DNA of 64,000 nucleotides from Catellatospora vulcania (GCF_009720385.1 NZ_WARX01000026.1:1-64000); one strand, 5' to 3'. Shown: positions 9,302-18,727, numbered from the stretch's first letter. Translations and numbers: made by a program. Notes: generated by a model not told the origin, from the letters alone.

Positions 9302-9889
9302 TCAGCCCGCGGCGTGTGCCCCCTGTGCCATCACCTGCTCCAGCAGGGTGACCAGGACATCCTTGACCGACTCGCGGCGGCGGGCGTCGCACAGCCGCAC
9401 CGGCACGTGCGAATCGAGGTTGAGCGCCTGCTCCACCTCCTGCGCCTGGTACACCCGCGCGCCGTCGAAGCAGTTGACCGCCACCACGAACGGGGTGCCG
9501 CGCTGCTCGAAGTAGTCGATGGAGCCGAACGCGTCCTCCAGCCGCCGGGTGTCGGCCAGCACCACCGCGCCGATGGCCCCGAACGCCAGCTCGTCCCAGA
9601 CGAACATGAAGCGCTCCTGCCCGGGCGTGCCGAACAGGTACAGCACCAGGTCGTCGTTGATGGTGATGCGGCCGAAGTCGAGCGCGACCGTGGTGGTCGT
9701 CTTGGTCTCCACCCCGACCGTGTCGTCCACGCCGATGCTCTCGTCGGTGAGCAGCTCCTCGGTCAGCAGCGGCGAGATCTCGCTGACCGCTCCGACCAGC
9801 GTGGTCTTGCCGACCCCGAACCCGCCCGCCACCAGGATCTTGAAGGCGGCCGGAATGCCGCCCTCGTCGTCATAGGGCTCGGATGCCAT
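9302..9889 (-). CDS. cvnD: Conservon Ras-like small GTPase (CvnD)
   Basis: 195 residues. P-loop GGFGVGKTT (about 22-30), switch region with VETKTTTTVALDFG, and G3-type motif GTPGQERF (about 88-95), the pattern of the bacterial MglA-like/CvnD GTPases. The expected NKxD base-recognition motif is replaced by AVNCFDG, usual for conservons. CvnD is thought to cycle nucleotides under control of CvnA/CvnB at the membrane, a prokaryotic analogue of receptor-G-protein signalling. It is the last gene of the operon and overlaps cvnC by 20 bases. Confidence 0.93.
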   Translation of the reverse strand: MASEPYDDEGGIPAAFKILVAGGFGVGKTTLVGAVSEISPLLTEELLTDESIGVDDTVGVETKTTTTVALDFGRITINDDLVLYLFGTPGQERFMFVWDELAFGAIGAVVLADTRRLEDAFGSIDYFEQRGTPFVVAVNCFDGARVYQAQEVEQALNLDSHVPVRLCDARRRESVKDVLVTLLEQVMAQGAHAAG

Positions 9890-10277
9890 CGATGACCGCC
9901 TTGAGAATGTCCGGGCTGGGTAGCTGGTTGACGTTGACGGGCACGCGCCGCCGGACCAGCCGGCGTTCGAGCAGGTCGCTGAGCAGCACCCGCACCGTGC
10001 CCGCGGGCAGTCGCAGGTACGAGGCGATCTCCGCCACCGACACGGGCCGCTGGCACACCGCCATGATCTCGGCGTAGACCGAGCCCAGGCCGCCGTCGGA
10101 GGGCAACGTGGGCCGGGTCGCCATGACGACCGCGATCAGGTCCAGGTCGCCGTGGCGCGGGCGGGTCCGGCCGGAGGTCATCGCGTACGGGCGGATCAGT
10201 GGCCCGGCCTCGTCGTCGACCCACAGCAGCCCGTCGCCGGGCAGGCCGTCGGGCTGCAGCGGCTGTGCCACGTTCAC
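9870..10277 (-). CDS. cvnC: Conservon DUF742 protein (CvnC)
   Basis: 135 residues, GTG start overlapping the end of cvnB in GTGA. The DUF742 fold carries a winged-helix-like segment (RPVSVAEIASYLRLPAGTVRVLLSDLLERRLV). In studied conservons CvnC joins the complex with CvnA, CvnB and CvnD; DNA binding has not been the accepted role, so the helix-turn-helix look is noted without a regulatory claim. The 3' end overlaps cvnD by 20 bases, which points to coupled translation. Confidence 0.92.
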   Translation of the reverse strand: MNVAQPLQPDGLPGDGLLWVDDEAGPLIRPYAMTSGRTRPRHGDLDLIAVVMATRPTLPSDGGLGSVYAEIMAVCQRPVSVAEIASYLRLPAGTVRVLLSDLLERRLVRRRVPVNVNQLPSPDILKAVIDGIRAL

Positions 10278-10684
10278 GGGTGGCTGCCGCGGGCCGGTGC
10301 GGTCAGATACTGGCCCACCCGCACCACGAGCATCGCCATCTCGTATGCCACCAGGCCCGCGTCGGCGTCCTTGCCCGCGACCACGGCCAGGCAGGCGCCG
10401 TTGCCCGCGGCCGTGACGAACAGGAAGCCGCCGTCCATCTCGATGATCGCCTGGCGGGCCTTGCCCTTGCCGAAGCGCCGTCCCGCCCCGCGGGCCAGGC
10501 CGAACATGCTCGCGGCGACAGCGGCCAGGTGCTCGGCGTCCTCCCGGCTCAGTTCCGCGGACGCGGCCATGAGCAGGCCGTCGGCGGACAGCACGATGGC
10601 CTTCTGGGCCTGCGCCACCCGCTCGACGAAATCGTCGGTGAGCCAGGCCAGGTCGGCCGCTCTCGTCTTCTGCTCCACGGTCAT
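10274..10684 (-). CDS. cvnB: Conservon roadblock/LC7 protein (CvnB)
   Basis: 136 residues, a single Roadblock/LC7 domain (VERVAQAQKAIVLSADGLLMAAS and GGFLFVTAAGNGACLAVVAG). In other bacteria roadblock proteins act as partners or GTPase-activating proteins for MglA-like GTPases, and CvnB is expected to do this for CvnD. The start overlaps the cvnA stop as ATGA, and its own stop overlaps cvnC as GTGA, so the four genes are one translationally coupled unit. Confidence 0.93.
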   Translation of the reverse strand: MTVEQKTRAADLAWLTDDFVERVAQAQKAIVLSADGLLMAASAELSREDAEHLAAVAASMFGLARGAGRRFGKGKARQAIIEMDGGFLFVTAAGNGACLAVVAGKDADAGLVAYEMAMLVVRVGQYLTAPARGSHP

Positions 10685-13452
10685 TCCCCTCCGCCTTGCC
10701 CTTCCTCGTGCCGCGGCGCTGTGCGCGGGCTCGGCCGTCGCGGCAGTGCGGGCCGGTCCTCGGGCTCCGGCTCGGGCTCGCCCGAGCCGCGGGGTTCGGT
10801 GGCGATCTGTTCGGCGGCGAGCCGGCCGCGCCGGCTGCCCTGCTGGTATGCCGCGATCAGGCTGTACACCTGGGAGGCCGGGCGTTCGGCGGGTGCCGGG
10901 GCGAGGTCGACGGCCGCCGGCTCGGGCTCGCGCGACGCGGCGGTGGTCAGCCGTAACTCCACTCCCGGCGGTGACTCCGGGGGTTCCTCCTCCACCCGTA
11001 CGGCCTCGGCCGGATGGTCGGTCAGGGGCACCGCGGGCACCGCCGGGCGGGCGCGCACCGGCAGACCCGAGGGGGTGTAGACGGTGCCTTCGACCGGGCC
11101 GCGCGGGGCGGGCACCGCGACGCCGCTCAGGCCGGCGTCCGAGGTGGACCCGTTGACCCGGGCGGCCGCGGCGGCAGGGGCGGCGGTGGCGGCGGCTGGG
11201 GTCGCGGCGAGGGCGGGCGTGGGAACGGTGGCCGGGCCGGACGCGGGCGGCGCGGTCTCGGTTGCTGGTCCGGGCCCTGCCGACACGAGCGGCTCGGCCT
11301 CGCGCCCGACCGTCTCGTCGACTCGGGCCTCGGCCTGCCCCCCGACCGGCACGGCTGTCTCGACCCCGCCCTCGGGCTCCCGTTGCGGCCGCTCGGGCGC
11401 CGGGCGAGGCGTGCGGACCGGCAGCGCACCGGAAGGCTGCGCCGAGGCGGTGAGGGCGGCGCGGCGGTCGCCGTTGTCGTTGTCGTCGCCGCGGACCTCG
11501 CGCTCGGCGGCCGGCTGCGACACGGTCGCGGTGACGACGCGGTGCTCGCCGCTGTCGCCGCCGGGGACCGGCGTCCAGGAGTCCGAGACCAGGCTCGACG
11601 GGAGCAGCACGATCGCGGTGGTGCCGCCGCCCGGCGAAGGCTGCAGCCGGACCTTGATGTGGTGACGTTCGGCGAGCCGGCCGACGACGTACAGGCCGAG
11701 CCGCGGAGTGCCGGTGAGCAGGAACTCGGCGGGTTCGTGCAGCTGGGCATTGGCCTGTTCCAGATCGGCGGCGGTCATCCCCAGGCCGTGGTCCTCGACT
11801 TCGATCACGTAACCGGCGCCGACCGCGGAGCCGCCGACGTTGACCAGGGTGTGCCGGGGCGAGAACGCCAGCGCGTTCTCCATCAGCTCGGCCAGCAGGT
11901 GCACCACGTCGCCGACGGCGTGCCCGGCCAGCCCGGCGGCGTCGCTGGACAGCACGTTGACCCGGGGGTACTCCTCCACCTCGGCGACCGCGGCGCGGAC
12001 CACGTCGACGACCGGGATGGTGCGCCGCCAGCCGCGGCCGGGCACGGCCCCGGCCAGCACGATCAGGTTCTCGGCGTTGCGGCGCATGCGGGTGGCCAGG
12101 TGGTCGACCCGGAACAGCTCGTCGAGTTCGGCGGCGTCGGTGGCGCGGCGCTCCATCGCGTCGAGCATGGTGAGCTGGCGGTGCACCAGCGTCTGGCTGC
12201 GCCGGGCCAGGCTCAGGAACAGGTCGCGCACGCTGCGGCGCAGCTCGGCCTGCTCGACGGTGGCCCGGATCGCGGTCTCCTGCACGGCGTTGAACGCCTG
12301 GCCGACCTGGCCGATCTCGTCGTTGCCGAAGGCCAGCGGCGGCGCTTCGGCGACGACGTCGACCTCCTCCCCGGCCCGCAGCCGCTGCACGACCCGGGGC
12401 AGCCGGGCCGTGGCCAGGTCGTCGGCGGCGTCACGCAGCAGGCGCAACTGGGTCACGATGGCCCGCGCGGTGGTGATCGACAGCACGATCGAGGCGACGA
12501 CGGCGATGAGGCCCAGGCCCGCGGCCAGGATCAGCCGCACGATGACCAGGATGGTCGGGCCCTTCGCGCGTTCGATGGTCGCCTCGGCGAGGTCGATGTC
12601 GAGCTGTGCCACCGCGGACAGCGCCGGGTCGAACGCGGCCCGCCAGTCGGCGGCGCTGACCGGCGGCGCCTCGCCCGGTCTGGCCCGTGCGACGACCAGG
12701 TCCTCGAGCTGGGTCAGCCGGGTCAGCGCGGGGCCTTCCAGCACCGGGGAGTAGATCGCCGCGTCGTCGGGCAGGCCCTCCAGGCCGGTGGCGCGGATGT
12801 TGCGCTGCGCGCCGACGAGCTGGGCGAACTCGGCCGCGTCGGTGGCGGAGAAGCGGCCCGCGGCGAGCACGCCCGACATCAGCGCGTCCTCCTGCGACAG
12901 CAGCTCCCGACCCCGGGACATGATCAGCAGGTGGCTGAGCTGGTCGTTGATGGCCTGGTCGTCGAAGCTGGCGATGGTCGCGAAGATGCGGTACCCGACA
13001 CCGATGGTCTGTGTGTAGTAGGCGACCGCGGCGGCCCGTTCGGCGCTGCGCTGGTCGACGTCGGCTCGCACCGGGCCGAGGCCGTCGAGCATCCGGCCCA
13101 GTTCGGCGATGTTGCGCTCGGCGATCGGGGTGGCCGCCCAGCCCGCGGTGGTGCCGCGGACCGACTCGCGGAAGCGTGCGGCGGCGGCGTCGGTGGCGGC
13201 ACGCGCGGTGGCCAGCTCGGTGCGGTGGTCGTCGCCGGCCGCGGAGAGCACGACGGCGGAGATGCGCCGCTCGGCCTGCAGGGCGGCGACGAGCGAGTCG
13301 GTGGGGCGGCCCACCTCCTGGTCGAGGGTGCTGATCCAGAACAGGTTGAGGCCTTCGCGCATGGTCACGAACGCGGCGAAGGCCCAGAGCGCGGCGAGCG
13401 AGGCGAGCAGGAAGGCGATCTTCGCCCGCAGGTTCGAGGTCCGGGAGCTCAT
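10681..13452 (-). CDS. cvnA: Conservon histidine-kinase-like sensor with NIT domain (CvnA)
   Basis: 923 residues, start at the ATG 13452 with GGGAAA just upstream; the longer open frame continues into the divergent-promoter gap and is not coding there. Membrane segment about 12-32, an extracellular nitrate/nitrite-sensing-type (NIT) helical domain to about 300, second membrane segment near 305-330, HAMP-like linker, then an HATPase domain with N box ELMENALAFSP and G box EDHGLGM. No phosphoacceptor His stands out, as is usual for CvnA. The last 350 residues are a Pro/Ala-rich low-complexity tail. It probably senses an external cue and signals through CvnB-D. Confidence 0.93.
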   Translation of the reverse strand: MSSRTSNLRAKIAFLLASLAALWAFAAFVTMREGLNLFWISTLDQEVGRPTDSLVAALQAERRISAVVLSAAGDDHRTELATARAATDAAAARFRESVRGTTAGWAATPIAERNIAELGRMLDGLGPVRADVDQRSAERAAAVAYYTQTIGVGYRIFATIASFDDQAINDQLSHLLIMSRGRELLSQEDALMSGVLAAGRFSATDAAEFAQLVGAQRNIRATGLEGLPDDAAIYSPVLEGPALTRLTQLEDLVVARARPGEAPPVSAADWRAAFDPALSAVAQLDIDLAEATIERAKGPTILVIVRLILAAGLGLIAVVASIVLSITTARAIVTQLRLLRDAADDLATARLPRVVQRLRAGEEVDVVAEAPPLAFGNDEIGQVGQAFNAVQETAIRATVEQAELRRSVRDLFLSLARRSQTLVHRQLTMLDAMERRATDAAELDELFRVDHLATRMRRNAENLIVLAGAVPGRGWRRTIPVVDVVRAAVAEVEEYPRVNVLSSDAAGLAGHAVGDVVHLLAELMENALAFSPRHTLVNVGGSAVGAGYVIEVEDHGLGMTAADLEQANAQLHEPAEFLLTGTPRLGLYVVGRLAERHHIKVRLQPSPGGGTTAIVLLPSSLVSDSWTPVPGGDSGEHRVVTATVSQPAAEREVRGDDNDNGDRRAALTASAQPSGALPVRTPRPAPERPQREPEGGVETAVPVGGQAEARVDETVGREAEPLVSAGPGPATETAPPASGPATVPTPALAATPAAATAAPAAAAARVNGSTSDAGLSGVAVPAPRGPVEGTVYTPSGLPVRARPAVPAVPLTDHPAEAVRVEEEPPESPPGVELRLTTAASREPEPAAVDLAPAPAERPASQVYSLIAAYQQGSRRGRLAAEQIATEPRGSGEPEPEPEDRPALPRRPSPRTAPRHEEGQGGGE

Positions 13453-13625
13453 CACTTTCCCACCGACGCTAGAGGGTGCCGACCGCGACGGTCCGCGCCT
13501 GTCGGTGCTATGACCGCCACGCAAGGTGACTGACATCCAGCACTCAACACGACGCGGCCGCCACGGCGTCGCACCCCCTGTGCGATACGCCGGAAAGCCT
13601 CGGTGAACTCTCCTAAACCGACGTC

Positions 13626-14885
13626 CTAACGCGACAGACGGCGCCAGGCGAGCTCGGCGAGCAGCACCGCGCCGTCGGGCACCACCGCGTCGTCGTGGCG
13701 GGCCTGCGGCGCGTGGTTGAGCGGCGCGGTCGTCGGGTCGTGGCCGGGCGGGCAGGCGCCGAGGAAGACGAACGCCCCCGGCACCTGCTCGAGCACGTAC
13801 GACATGTCCTCGGCACCGGCCGTCGGGTTGGCCGTCCAGGCGAAGCGGTCGTCGCCGAACAGCTCCGCGGCGGTGCTCGCGGCGAACTCGGCCTCGCCGC
13901 CGTCGTTCACCGTCACCGGGTAGCCCGGGAGGTAGTCGGCGTCGGCGGTGAGCCCGTGCGCGGAGGCGATGCCGTGCACCAGGTCCAGCACGCCCTGCCG
14001 GACCCGCTCCCGGGTGGCGGGGGAGAACGAGCGCAGTGTCGCGGCGAACTCGGCCTGTGCCGGGATGACGTTCTCGACGGTGCCGGCGTGGAAGCTGCCC
14101 ACGGTGATGACGGCCGGGTCGAAGATGTCGATGCTGCGGGTGACGAACGTCTGCAGCGCGGTCACCATCTCGCACGCGGCCGGGATCGGGTCCTTGGCGA
14201 ACCGCGGCGCGGAGCCGTGGCCGCCGGCCCCGCGCACGGTCACCTTCAGCGTGTCGGCGGCGGCCAGCATCGGCCCGCGCCGGGTGGAGAAGCGGCCGAA
14301 CGGCTCGAGCGCCGACAGCACGTGGATGCAGTACGCCGCGACCGGGTGCTCGCCCGCGGCCTCCAGCAGGCCTTCGGCGATCATCGGCTCGGCCCCGCCG
14401 GGCCCCTCCTCGCCGGGCTGGAACATGAAGATCACGCTGCCGGGCAGCCGGTCGCGTACCCCGCACAGCAGCCGGGCCGCGCCGGCCAGCATCGCCACGT
14501 GCAGGTCGTGCCCGCAGGCGTGCATAGCGCCGTCCACCTCGGAGGCGTACTCCAGCCCGGTCAGCTCGGTGACCGGCAGCGCGTCCATGTCGCCGCGCAG
14601 TAGCACGACCGGCCCGGGCAGGCCGCCGCGCAGCACGGCGACCACCGAGCTGAGCGCCTTTCCCGTGGTGACCTCCAGGGGCAGCCCGTCCAGTGCCTGC
14701 AGCACGGCGGCCTGGGTCTGCGGCAGGTGCAGGCCGATCTCGGGGCGGCGGTGCACCTGCCGGCGCAGCGCGATGAGGTCGTCGGCGTGGTCCTGGACGG
14801 CGGCCCGGAAGCCGGAGTCATCGGGGGCGGAGTCGGCGGCGGCGGTGGCGCCCGTGGTGGAGGCGGGCGAGGCGAGGGTCGACAT
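13626..14885 (-). CDS. M20D-family amidohydrolase (hippurate/N-acyl amino acid hydrolase-like)
   Basis: 419 residues. Metal-site motifs are clear: GDMDALPV, HACGHDLHVAML, QPGEEGPGGAEPMI, and a late AEDMSYVLEQVPGAFVFLG. The lid domain carries GGHGSAPRFAKDPI, the signature of the M20D subgroup (hippurate hydrolase, indole-3-acetyl-amino-acid hydrolase). It should cleave N-acyl amino acids in the cytoplasm; substrate not predictable. It lies behind the cvnA promoter (173-base gap), transcribed the same way, and an exporter gene follows upstream with a 56-base gap, so the two may be co-transcribed. Confidence 0.9.
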   Translation of the reverse strand: MSTLASPASTTGATAAADSAPDDSGFRAAVQDHADDLIALRRQVHRRPEIGLHLPQTQAAVLQALDGLPLEVTTGKALSSVVAVLRGGLPGPVVLLRGDMDALPVTELTGLEYASEVDGAMHACGHDLHVAMLAGAARLLCGVRDRLPGSVIFMFQPGEEGPGGAEPMIAEGLLEAAGEHPVAAYCIHVLSALEPFGRFSTRRGPMLAAADTLKVTVRGAGGHGSAPRFAKDPIPAACEMVTALQTFVTRSIDIFDPAVITVGSFHAGTVENVIPAQAEFAATLRSFSPATRERVRQGVLDLVHGIASAHGLTADADYLPGYPVTVNDGGEAEFAASTAAELFGDDRFAWTANPTAGAEDMSYVLEQVPGAFVFLGACPPGHDPTTAPLNHAPQARHDDAVVPDGAVLLAELAWRRLSR

Positions 14886-14941
14886 GGCGGCACGTTATCC
14901 GACCGGGAACGGCTGCGACAGGCCTCGCGCCGGGGCACGCG

Positions 14942-16183
14942 CTAGCGGGCCACCGGGAGGTCGACCCGTTTCGGCAGCAGGGCGCCCAGGCGCAGCAGCA
15001 GGAGGTAGGCGGCGGCGCAGCAGGCGATCAGCGCCAGCCACGGCATCGCCGGCCCGCGAGCCAGCAACCAGGTGGCCAGTCCGGGGCTCAGCGCCTTGCC
15101 GATGTTCCAGGACAGCTGGTAGACGGCGGTGTACCGGCCGCGCACGTGGTCGGGGGCGGCGTCGGTGACCAGCCCGATGCCGGAAGGGCCTTCGAGCAGG
15201 TTGGCCGCCGTCGCGGCGAGCATGGCCAGGATCAGGCCCGGCGCGACGAGGTGTCCCGGCACGCCGGGCAGGGCCGCGTACACCGCGAACGAGGCGGCGA
15301 AGGCCACCGCCGCCCAGCGCAGCGCGGCGGTCCGCCGGCGGTGTTCCATCAGCCGCCCGAGCACCGTCTGCAGGCCCGCGATGAGCACGGTCTCCATGGT
15401 GAACAGGACGCCGACCAGCCACAGCGGGCCGTCCAGCACCTGTGACACATAGATCGCCAGTAGCAGGCCGGGGATGGCCATGCAGAGCACCAGCAGCAGA
15501 TTGACGAGCACGTACAGCAGGTAGACCCGGTCGCGGAGCACGGTGCGGAACGAGCCCGGTTCGACGGACGCGGCCTGCTCGCGGGGGATGAGGCGGGGCC
15601 GCCAGGTGCCGATCAGCAGGGCGAGGGCGACGAAGCTGGCCGCGTTGACGGCGGCGAGCGCGGGCAGCACGCGCGGGCCGGGGGCGGTCGCGGCCAGCGC
15701 GGCGGTGAGCCCGCCCGCGGCGAAGGAGGCGTTGCGCAGTGCGATCTGCGCGGCCAGCCAGCGCGGCCGGTCCGGCACGTCGACCACCGCGGCGGTCATC
15801 GACCGGATCGCGACCCAGAACGCGGCGTCGCCGACGGCGGCCAGCAGCGCGCACACCGCGATCTGCCACACGTCTGCGGCGAGCAGGAAACCGCCCATCC
15901 CGGCGGCCTGGAGCAGGCCGCTGGCGACCAGGGTGGGCTGCGGGCCGAGGCGGTCGGTGAGCGGGCCCGCGAGCACGCCGAGCGGCAGGGCCACCAGGCG
16001 GGCCAGGGTGACGGCGGCGCCGACGACGGCCAGGCTAGCGCCGGTCCACTGGCTCAGGAAGAGCAGCAGGAACGGCGCGAACAGGCCGTTGCCCAGGGCG
16101 TCGACGGCCAGTGCCGCGAGCAGGCGGCCATTGCCGCGGGTCCGGGGCAGGCCGAGCTGGTCGAGCAGTGGGTACGCAGTCAC
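14942..16183 (-). CDS. MFS transporter
   Basis: About 413 residues with 12 predicted membrane helices and the MFS loop GPLTDRLGPQPTL between helices 2 and 3. I chose the GTG at 16183 because AGGA sits seven bases before it; a GTG at 16210 would add nine residues without a ribosome site. The protein is similar in layout to sugar-efflux and drug-efflux MFS members; substrate unknown. It lies upstream of the M20 amidohydrolase on the same strand and diverges from the antiporter operon. Confidence 0.86.
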   Translation of the reverse strand: MTAYPLLDQLGLPRTRGNGRLLAALAVDALGNGLFAPFLLLFLSQWTGASLAVVGAAVTLARLVALPLGVLAGPLTDRLGPQPTLVASGLLQAAGMGGFLLAADVWQIAVCALLAAVGDAAFWVAIRSMTAAVVDVPDRPRWLAAQIALRNASFAAGGLTAALAATAPGPRVLPALAAVNAASFVALALLIGTWRPRLIPREQAASVEPGSFRTVLRDRVYLLYVLVNLLLVLCMAIPGLLLAIYVSQVLDGPLWLVGVLFTMETVLIAGLQTVLGRLMEHRRRTAALRWAAVAFAASFAVYAALPGVPGHLVAPGLILAMLAATAANLLEGPSGIGLVTDAAPDHVRGRYTAVYQLSWNIGKALSPGLATWLLARGPAMPWLALIACCAAAYLLLLRLGALLPKRVDLPVAR

Positions 16184-16340
16184 CCGGCGATCCTGGCGGA
16201 TCAAGCGCACTTGAAGTCAACCGCATACTGACCTGCGACTATGTCCGCCCTGGCGGCGTAACGGGCAATATGCGTGTAGACCAGTTACCTATCGATTGGG
16301 TAGGGTTACCTCAGTCGATCACGCACAGGAGGTTTGAGCC

Positions 16341-16823
16341 TTGGACGTCGAGAAGACCGCGTTGCCGGGCATCGGGCTGCGGCACGAGTTCCAGACCAAA
16401 CGGGGACAGCACGCGGCCGTGGTGTCGCACGTCTCGGGCAGGCGGGACATCGTGATCTACCACCCTGATGATCCGGACACGGCCGTCGCGACGTTGTCGC
16501 TCAACACCGACGAGGCCAACGGCATCGCCGAACTGCTGGGCACCTCCCGCATCGTGGAGCGCCTGGCCGACCTGCGCCGCCAGGTCGTCGGCCTGCTGAC
16601 GGTGCAGGTGCCGGTCATCGCGGGCTCGCCGTTCGACGGTCGCACCCTCGGTGACACCCAGGCCCGCACCCGTACCGGCGCGTCCATCGTCGCGGTCATC
16701 CGCGGCGGCGAGATCCTCGCCAGCCCCCGCCCCGACTTCGTGTTCCAGCCCGGCGACCTCGCCGTCGCGGTGGGCACGGCCGAGGGCACCGCCGCGGTCA
16801 CCGACATCCTCAACAACGGCTGA
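16341..16823 (+). CDS. Cation:proton antiporter regulatory subunit, TrkA-C (RCK_C) domain
   Basis: 160 residues. TTG start supported by a strong AGGAGG at 16327-16332. The N-terminal 75 residues match the KhtT-like regulatory module (LPGIGLRHEFQTKRGQ); residues 88-158 form an RCK_C domain (GRTLGDTQARTRTGASIVAVIR, FQPGDLAVAVGT). In Bacillus the equivalent KhtT gates the KhtU antiporter, and related RCK_C domains bind nucleotides such as c-di-AMP. The antiporter gene follows six bases later. The 157-base region upstream shows a GGTTACC direct repeat but no riboswitch I can recognise. Confidence 0.9.
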   Translation: MDVEKTALPGIGLRHEFQTKRGQHAAVVSHVSGRRDIVIYHPDDPDTAVATLSLNTDEANGIAELLGTSRIVERLADLRRQVVGLLTVQVPVIAGSPFDGRTLGDTQARTRTGASIVAVIRGGEILASPRPDFVFQPGDLAVAVGTAEGTAAVTDILNNG

Positions 16824-16828
16824 CGCGT

Positions 16829-18079
16829 ATGCACGGAGCCATCACCCTGATCGAAATCGGCGCGGTCATCCTCGCCCTGGGCCTGCTCGGCGCGGTGTCG
16901 CTGCGGGTCGGCATCTCCCCCATCCCCCTGTACCTGCTCGCCGGGCTCGCCTTCGGCAAGGGCGGCCTGCTGCCCATCGACTCCGCGGGCGACTTCGCCG
17001 CGACCGGCGCCGAGATCGGCGTCATCCTGCTGCTGTTCACCATGGGCCTGGAGTACACCGCGCCCGAACTGGTCAGCACGCTGCGCCACAACGCCCCGGC
17101 CGGCCTGGTCGACCTGGTCCTGAACTCGGCGCCCGGCGTCATCGTCGCGTTCCTGCTGGGCTGGGGGCCGGTGGCCGCGGTCGCGCTCGGCGGCATCACC
17201 TACGTCACCTCGTCCGGCATCACGGCGAAGGTGCTGGCGGACCTGAACTGGCTGGGCAACCGCGAGGTGCCCATCGTGCTGTCGCTGCTGGTCTTCGAGG
17301 ACCTGACCATGGCGATGTACCTGCCGATCCTGACCGCGATGCTGGCCGGGGCGAGCTTCGTGACCGGCCTGACCACGCTGGGCATCGCGGGCCTGACCAT
17401 CACCGTCATCCTCGTCGTCGCGCTGAAGTTCGGCCGGTACGTGGAGAAGTTCGTCGCCTCGCCCAGCTCCGAGGTGCTGCTGCTCAAGGTGCTCGGCCTC
17501 ACCGTGCTGGTCGCCGGCGTCGCCCAGCAGCTGCAGGTCTCCGCCGCGGTCGGCGCGTTCCTGGTCGGCATCGCGCTGTCCGGGCCGCTCGCGCACACCG
17601 CACGGGAGCTGCTCACGCCGCTGCGCGACGTGTTCGCGGCGGTGTTCTTCGTCTTCTTCGGCCTGCAGACCGACCCGACGGCACTGCCGCCGGTGGCCGG
17701 CATCGCCATCCTGCTGGCGCTGGCGGGCATCGCGACGAAGATGGCGACCGGCTGGTGGGCGGCCAAACGGGCGCACATCAGCGTCGCGGGCCGGCTGCGC
17801 GCCGGGGTGGCGCTGCTGCCCCGTGGCGAGTTCAACATCGTCATCGCCGGACTGGCCGTCGCGGCGGGCATCGAACCGCAGCTCGGTCCACTGGCCGCGG
17901 CGTACGTGCTGATGCTGGCCGTGCTCGGCCCGCTCACCGCCCGCGGCGTCGAGCCGCTGATCAACCGGATCAGCCGTCGCCGCCGTGCCGCCGAAGCGGC
18001 CGCCGGCGCCCCGTCCGACACCGCTCCGCTGCCCGCCCAGCGGGGCCCCGACCCCGACGCCTCCCCCGCCCAGGCCTGA
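16829..18079 (+). CDS. CPA2-family potassium/cation:proton antiporter
   Basis: 416 residues with about 12-13 membrane helices of the Na+/H+ exchanger superfamily. Motifs: GLAFGKGGLLPID, GAEIGVILLLFTMGLEYT, SSGITAKVL, and VFFVFFGLQTDP, all usual for KefB/KhtU-type CPA2 proteins. With the RCK_C protein encoded just upstream it should form a gated K+ (or Na+)/H+ antiporter for pH and osmotic balance. A short hydrophilic tail (about 385-416) follows. A perfect hairpin ends the transcript. Confidence 0.92.
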   Translation: MHGAITLIEIGAVILALGLLGAVSLRVGISPIPLYLLAGLAFGKGGLLPIDSAGDFAATGAEIGVILLLFTMGLEYTAPELVSTLRHNAPAGLVDLVLNSAPGVIVAFLLGWGPVAAVALGGITYVTSSGITAKVLADLNWLGNREVPIVLSLLVFEDLTMAMYLPILTAMLAGASFVTGLTTLGIAGLTITVILVVALKFGRYVEKFVASPSSEVLLLKVLGLTVLVAGVAQQLQVSAAVGAFLVGIALSGPLAHTARELLTPLRDVFAAVFFVFFGLQTDPTALPPVAGIAILLALAGIATKMATGWWAAKRAHISVAGRLRAGVALLPRGEFNIVIAGLAVAAGIEPQLGPLAAAYVLMLAVLGPLTARGVEPLINRISRRRRAAEAAAGAPSDTAPLPAQRGPDPDASPAQA

Positions 18080-18111
18080 CCCGGGCGCGGCTCGCGCCTT
18101 ACACAGACGTC

Positions 18112-18158
18112 GGCCTATCTGGATGAGTTCGATCGCCGAAAAGTCATCCAGATAGGCC
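18112..18158. terminator. 15-bp perfect inverted repeat between convergent genes
   Basis: GGCCTATCTGGATGA (18112-18126) pairs perfectly with 18144-18158; loop 17 bases. It lies between the convergent antiporter and DinB-like genes, so it can serve both transcripts. It is AT-richer than the surroundings and lacks a T-tract, unlike the other terminators here. Confidence 0.6.
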
Positions 18159-18190
18159 AACATCTATTAAAGGTGGGTGGGGCGTCCGGG

Positions 18191-18706
18191 TCACTCCCAG
18201 AGGTAGGCGTGCCAGGGGCCGACCTCGGTGGTGTAGCGGGTGGCCAGGGCCTGGGTGACCTGTCCCAGGTGGACGTGGTCGTGGGTGGTCCAGGTGGCCA
18301 GGAGCTGGCCCAGGGTGACCGGGCCGAAGGCGGGGTGCGTGCCCTGCCGGTCGAGGTCGTCGGCGGTCAGCTCGAAGCCGCGCAGCGCGGCGAGGTTCTC
18401 GGCACGCAGGGTGCGGAACAGGTCGAGCAGCTCGGCGGTGGAGCGGTCGGCCGCGATCGCGACATGACCGTCCCGGTCGAACGGTGTGAACGGCGCCGAC
18501 GTGCCGTGGTCGAGGATGATCCGGGCGCGGGGGATCCAGTCGGTGCGCTCGCCGTGGATGAAGTGGCCGAGCACGTCGTGCGCGCTCCACTCGCCGTCGG
18601 CCGGACGCTGCCTGGTCCATCCGTCGTCGAGGTCACCGAGCAGGGCGTCGAGCACATCGGGCGTACGGCTCAGCGCGGCGATCGCGTCAGGCAGCTGGAA
18701 CGTCAT
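18191..18706 (-). CDS. DinB-superfamily (DinB_2/maleylpyruvate isomerase-like) protein
   Basis: 171 residues, four-helix bundle with a His triad placed as in DinB/YfiT proteins: GEWSAHDVLGHFIHGE and, near the end, TWTTHDHVHLGQV. Such proteins bind a divalent metal and often act as thiol (bacillithiol or mycothiol) S-transferases or are uncharacterised. Mycothiol use would fit an actinomycete but is inference. The ATG at 18706 is used; a TTG two codons earlier is possible. No ribosome site is obvious. Confidence 0.82.
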   Translation of the reverse strand: MTFQLPDAIAALSRTPDVLDALLGDLDDGWTRQRPADGEWSAHDVLGHFIHGERTDWIPRARIILDHGTSAPFTPFDRDGHVAIAADRSTAELLDLFRTLRAENLAALRGFELTADDLDRQGTHPAFGPVTLGQLLATWTTHDHVHLGQVTQALATRYTTEVGPWHAYLWE

Positions 18707-18727
18707 GGTCAACAGCGTAAGGGGCGC

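Noticed and set aside
11014-13533. Open frame of 839 residues opposite cvnA
   Set aside because: Antisense to a well-supported sensor gene; His/Gly/Arg-rich composition only.
16211-16340. c-di-AMP (ydaO-type) riboswitch before the antiporter subunit gene
   Set aside because: The conserved core of that class is not visible; only a GGTTACC direct repeat is seen.
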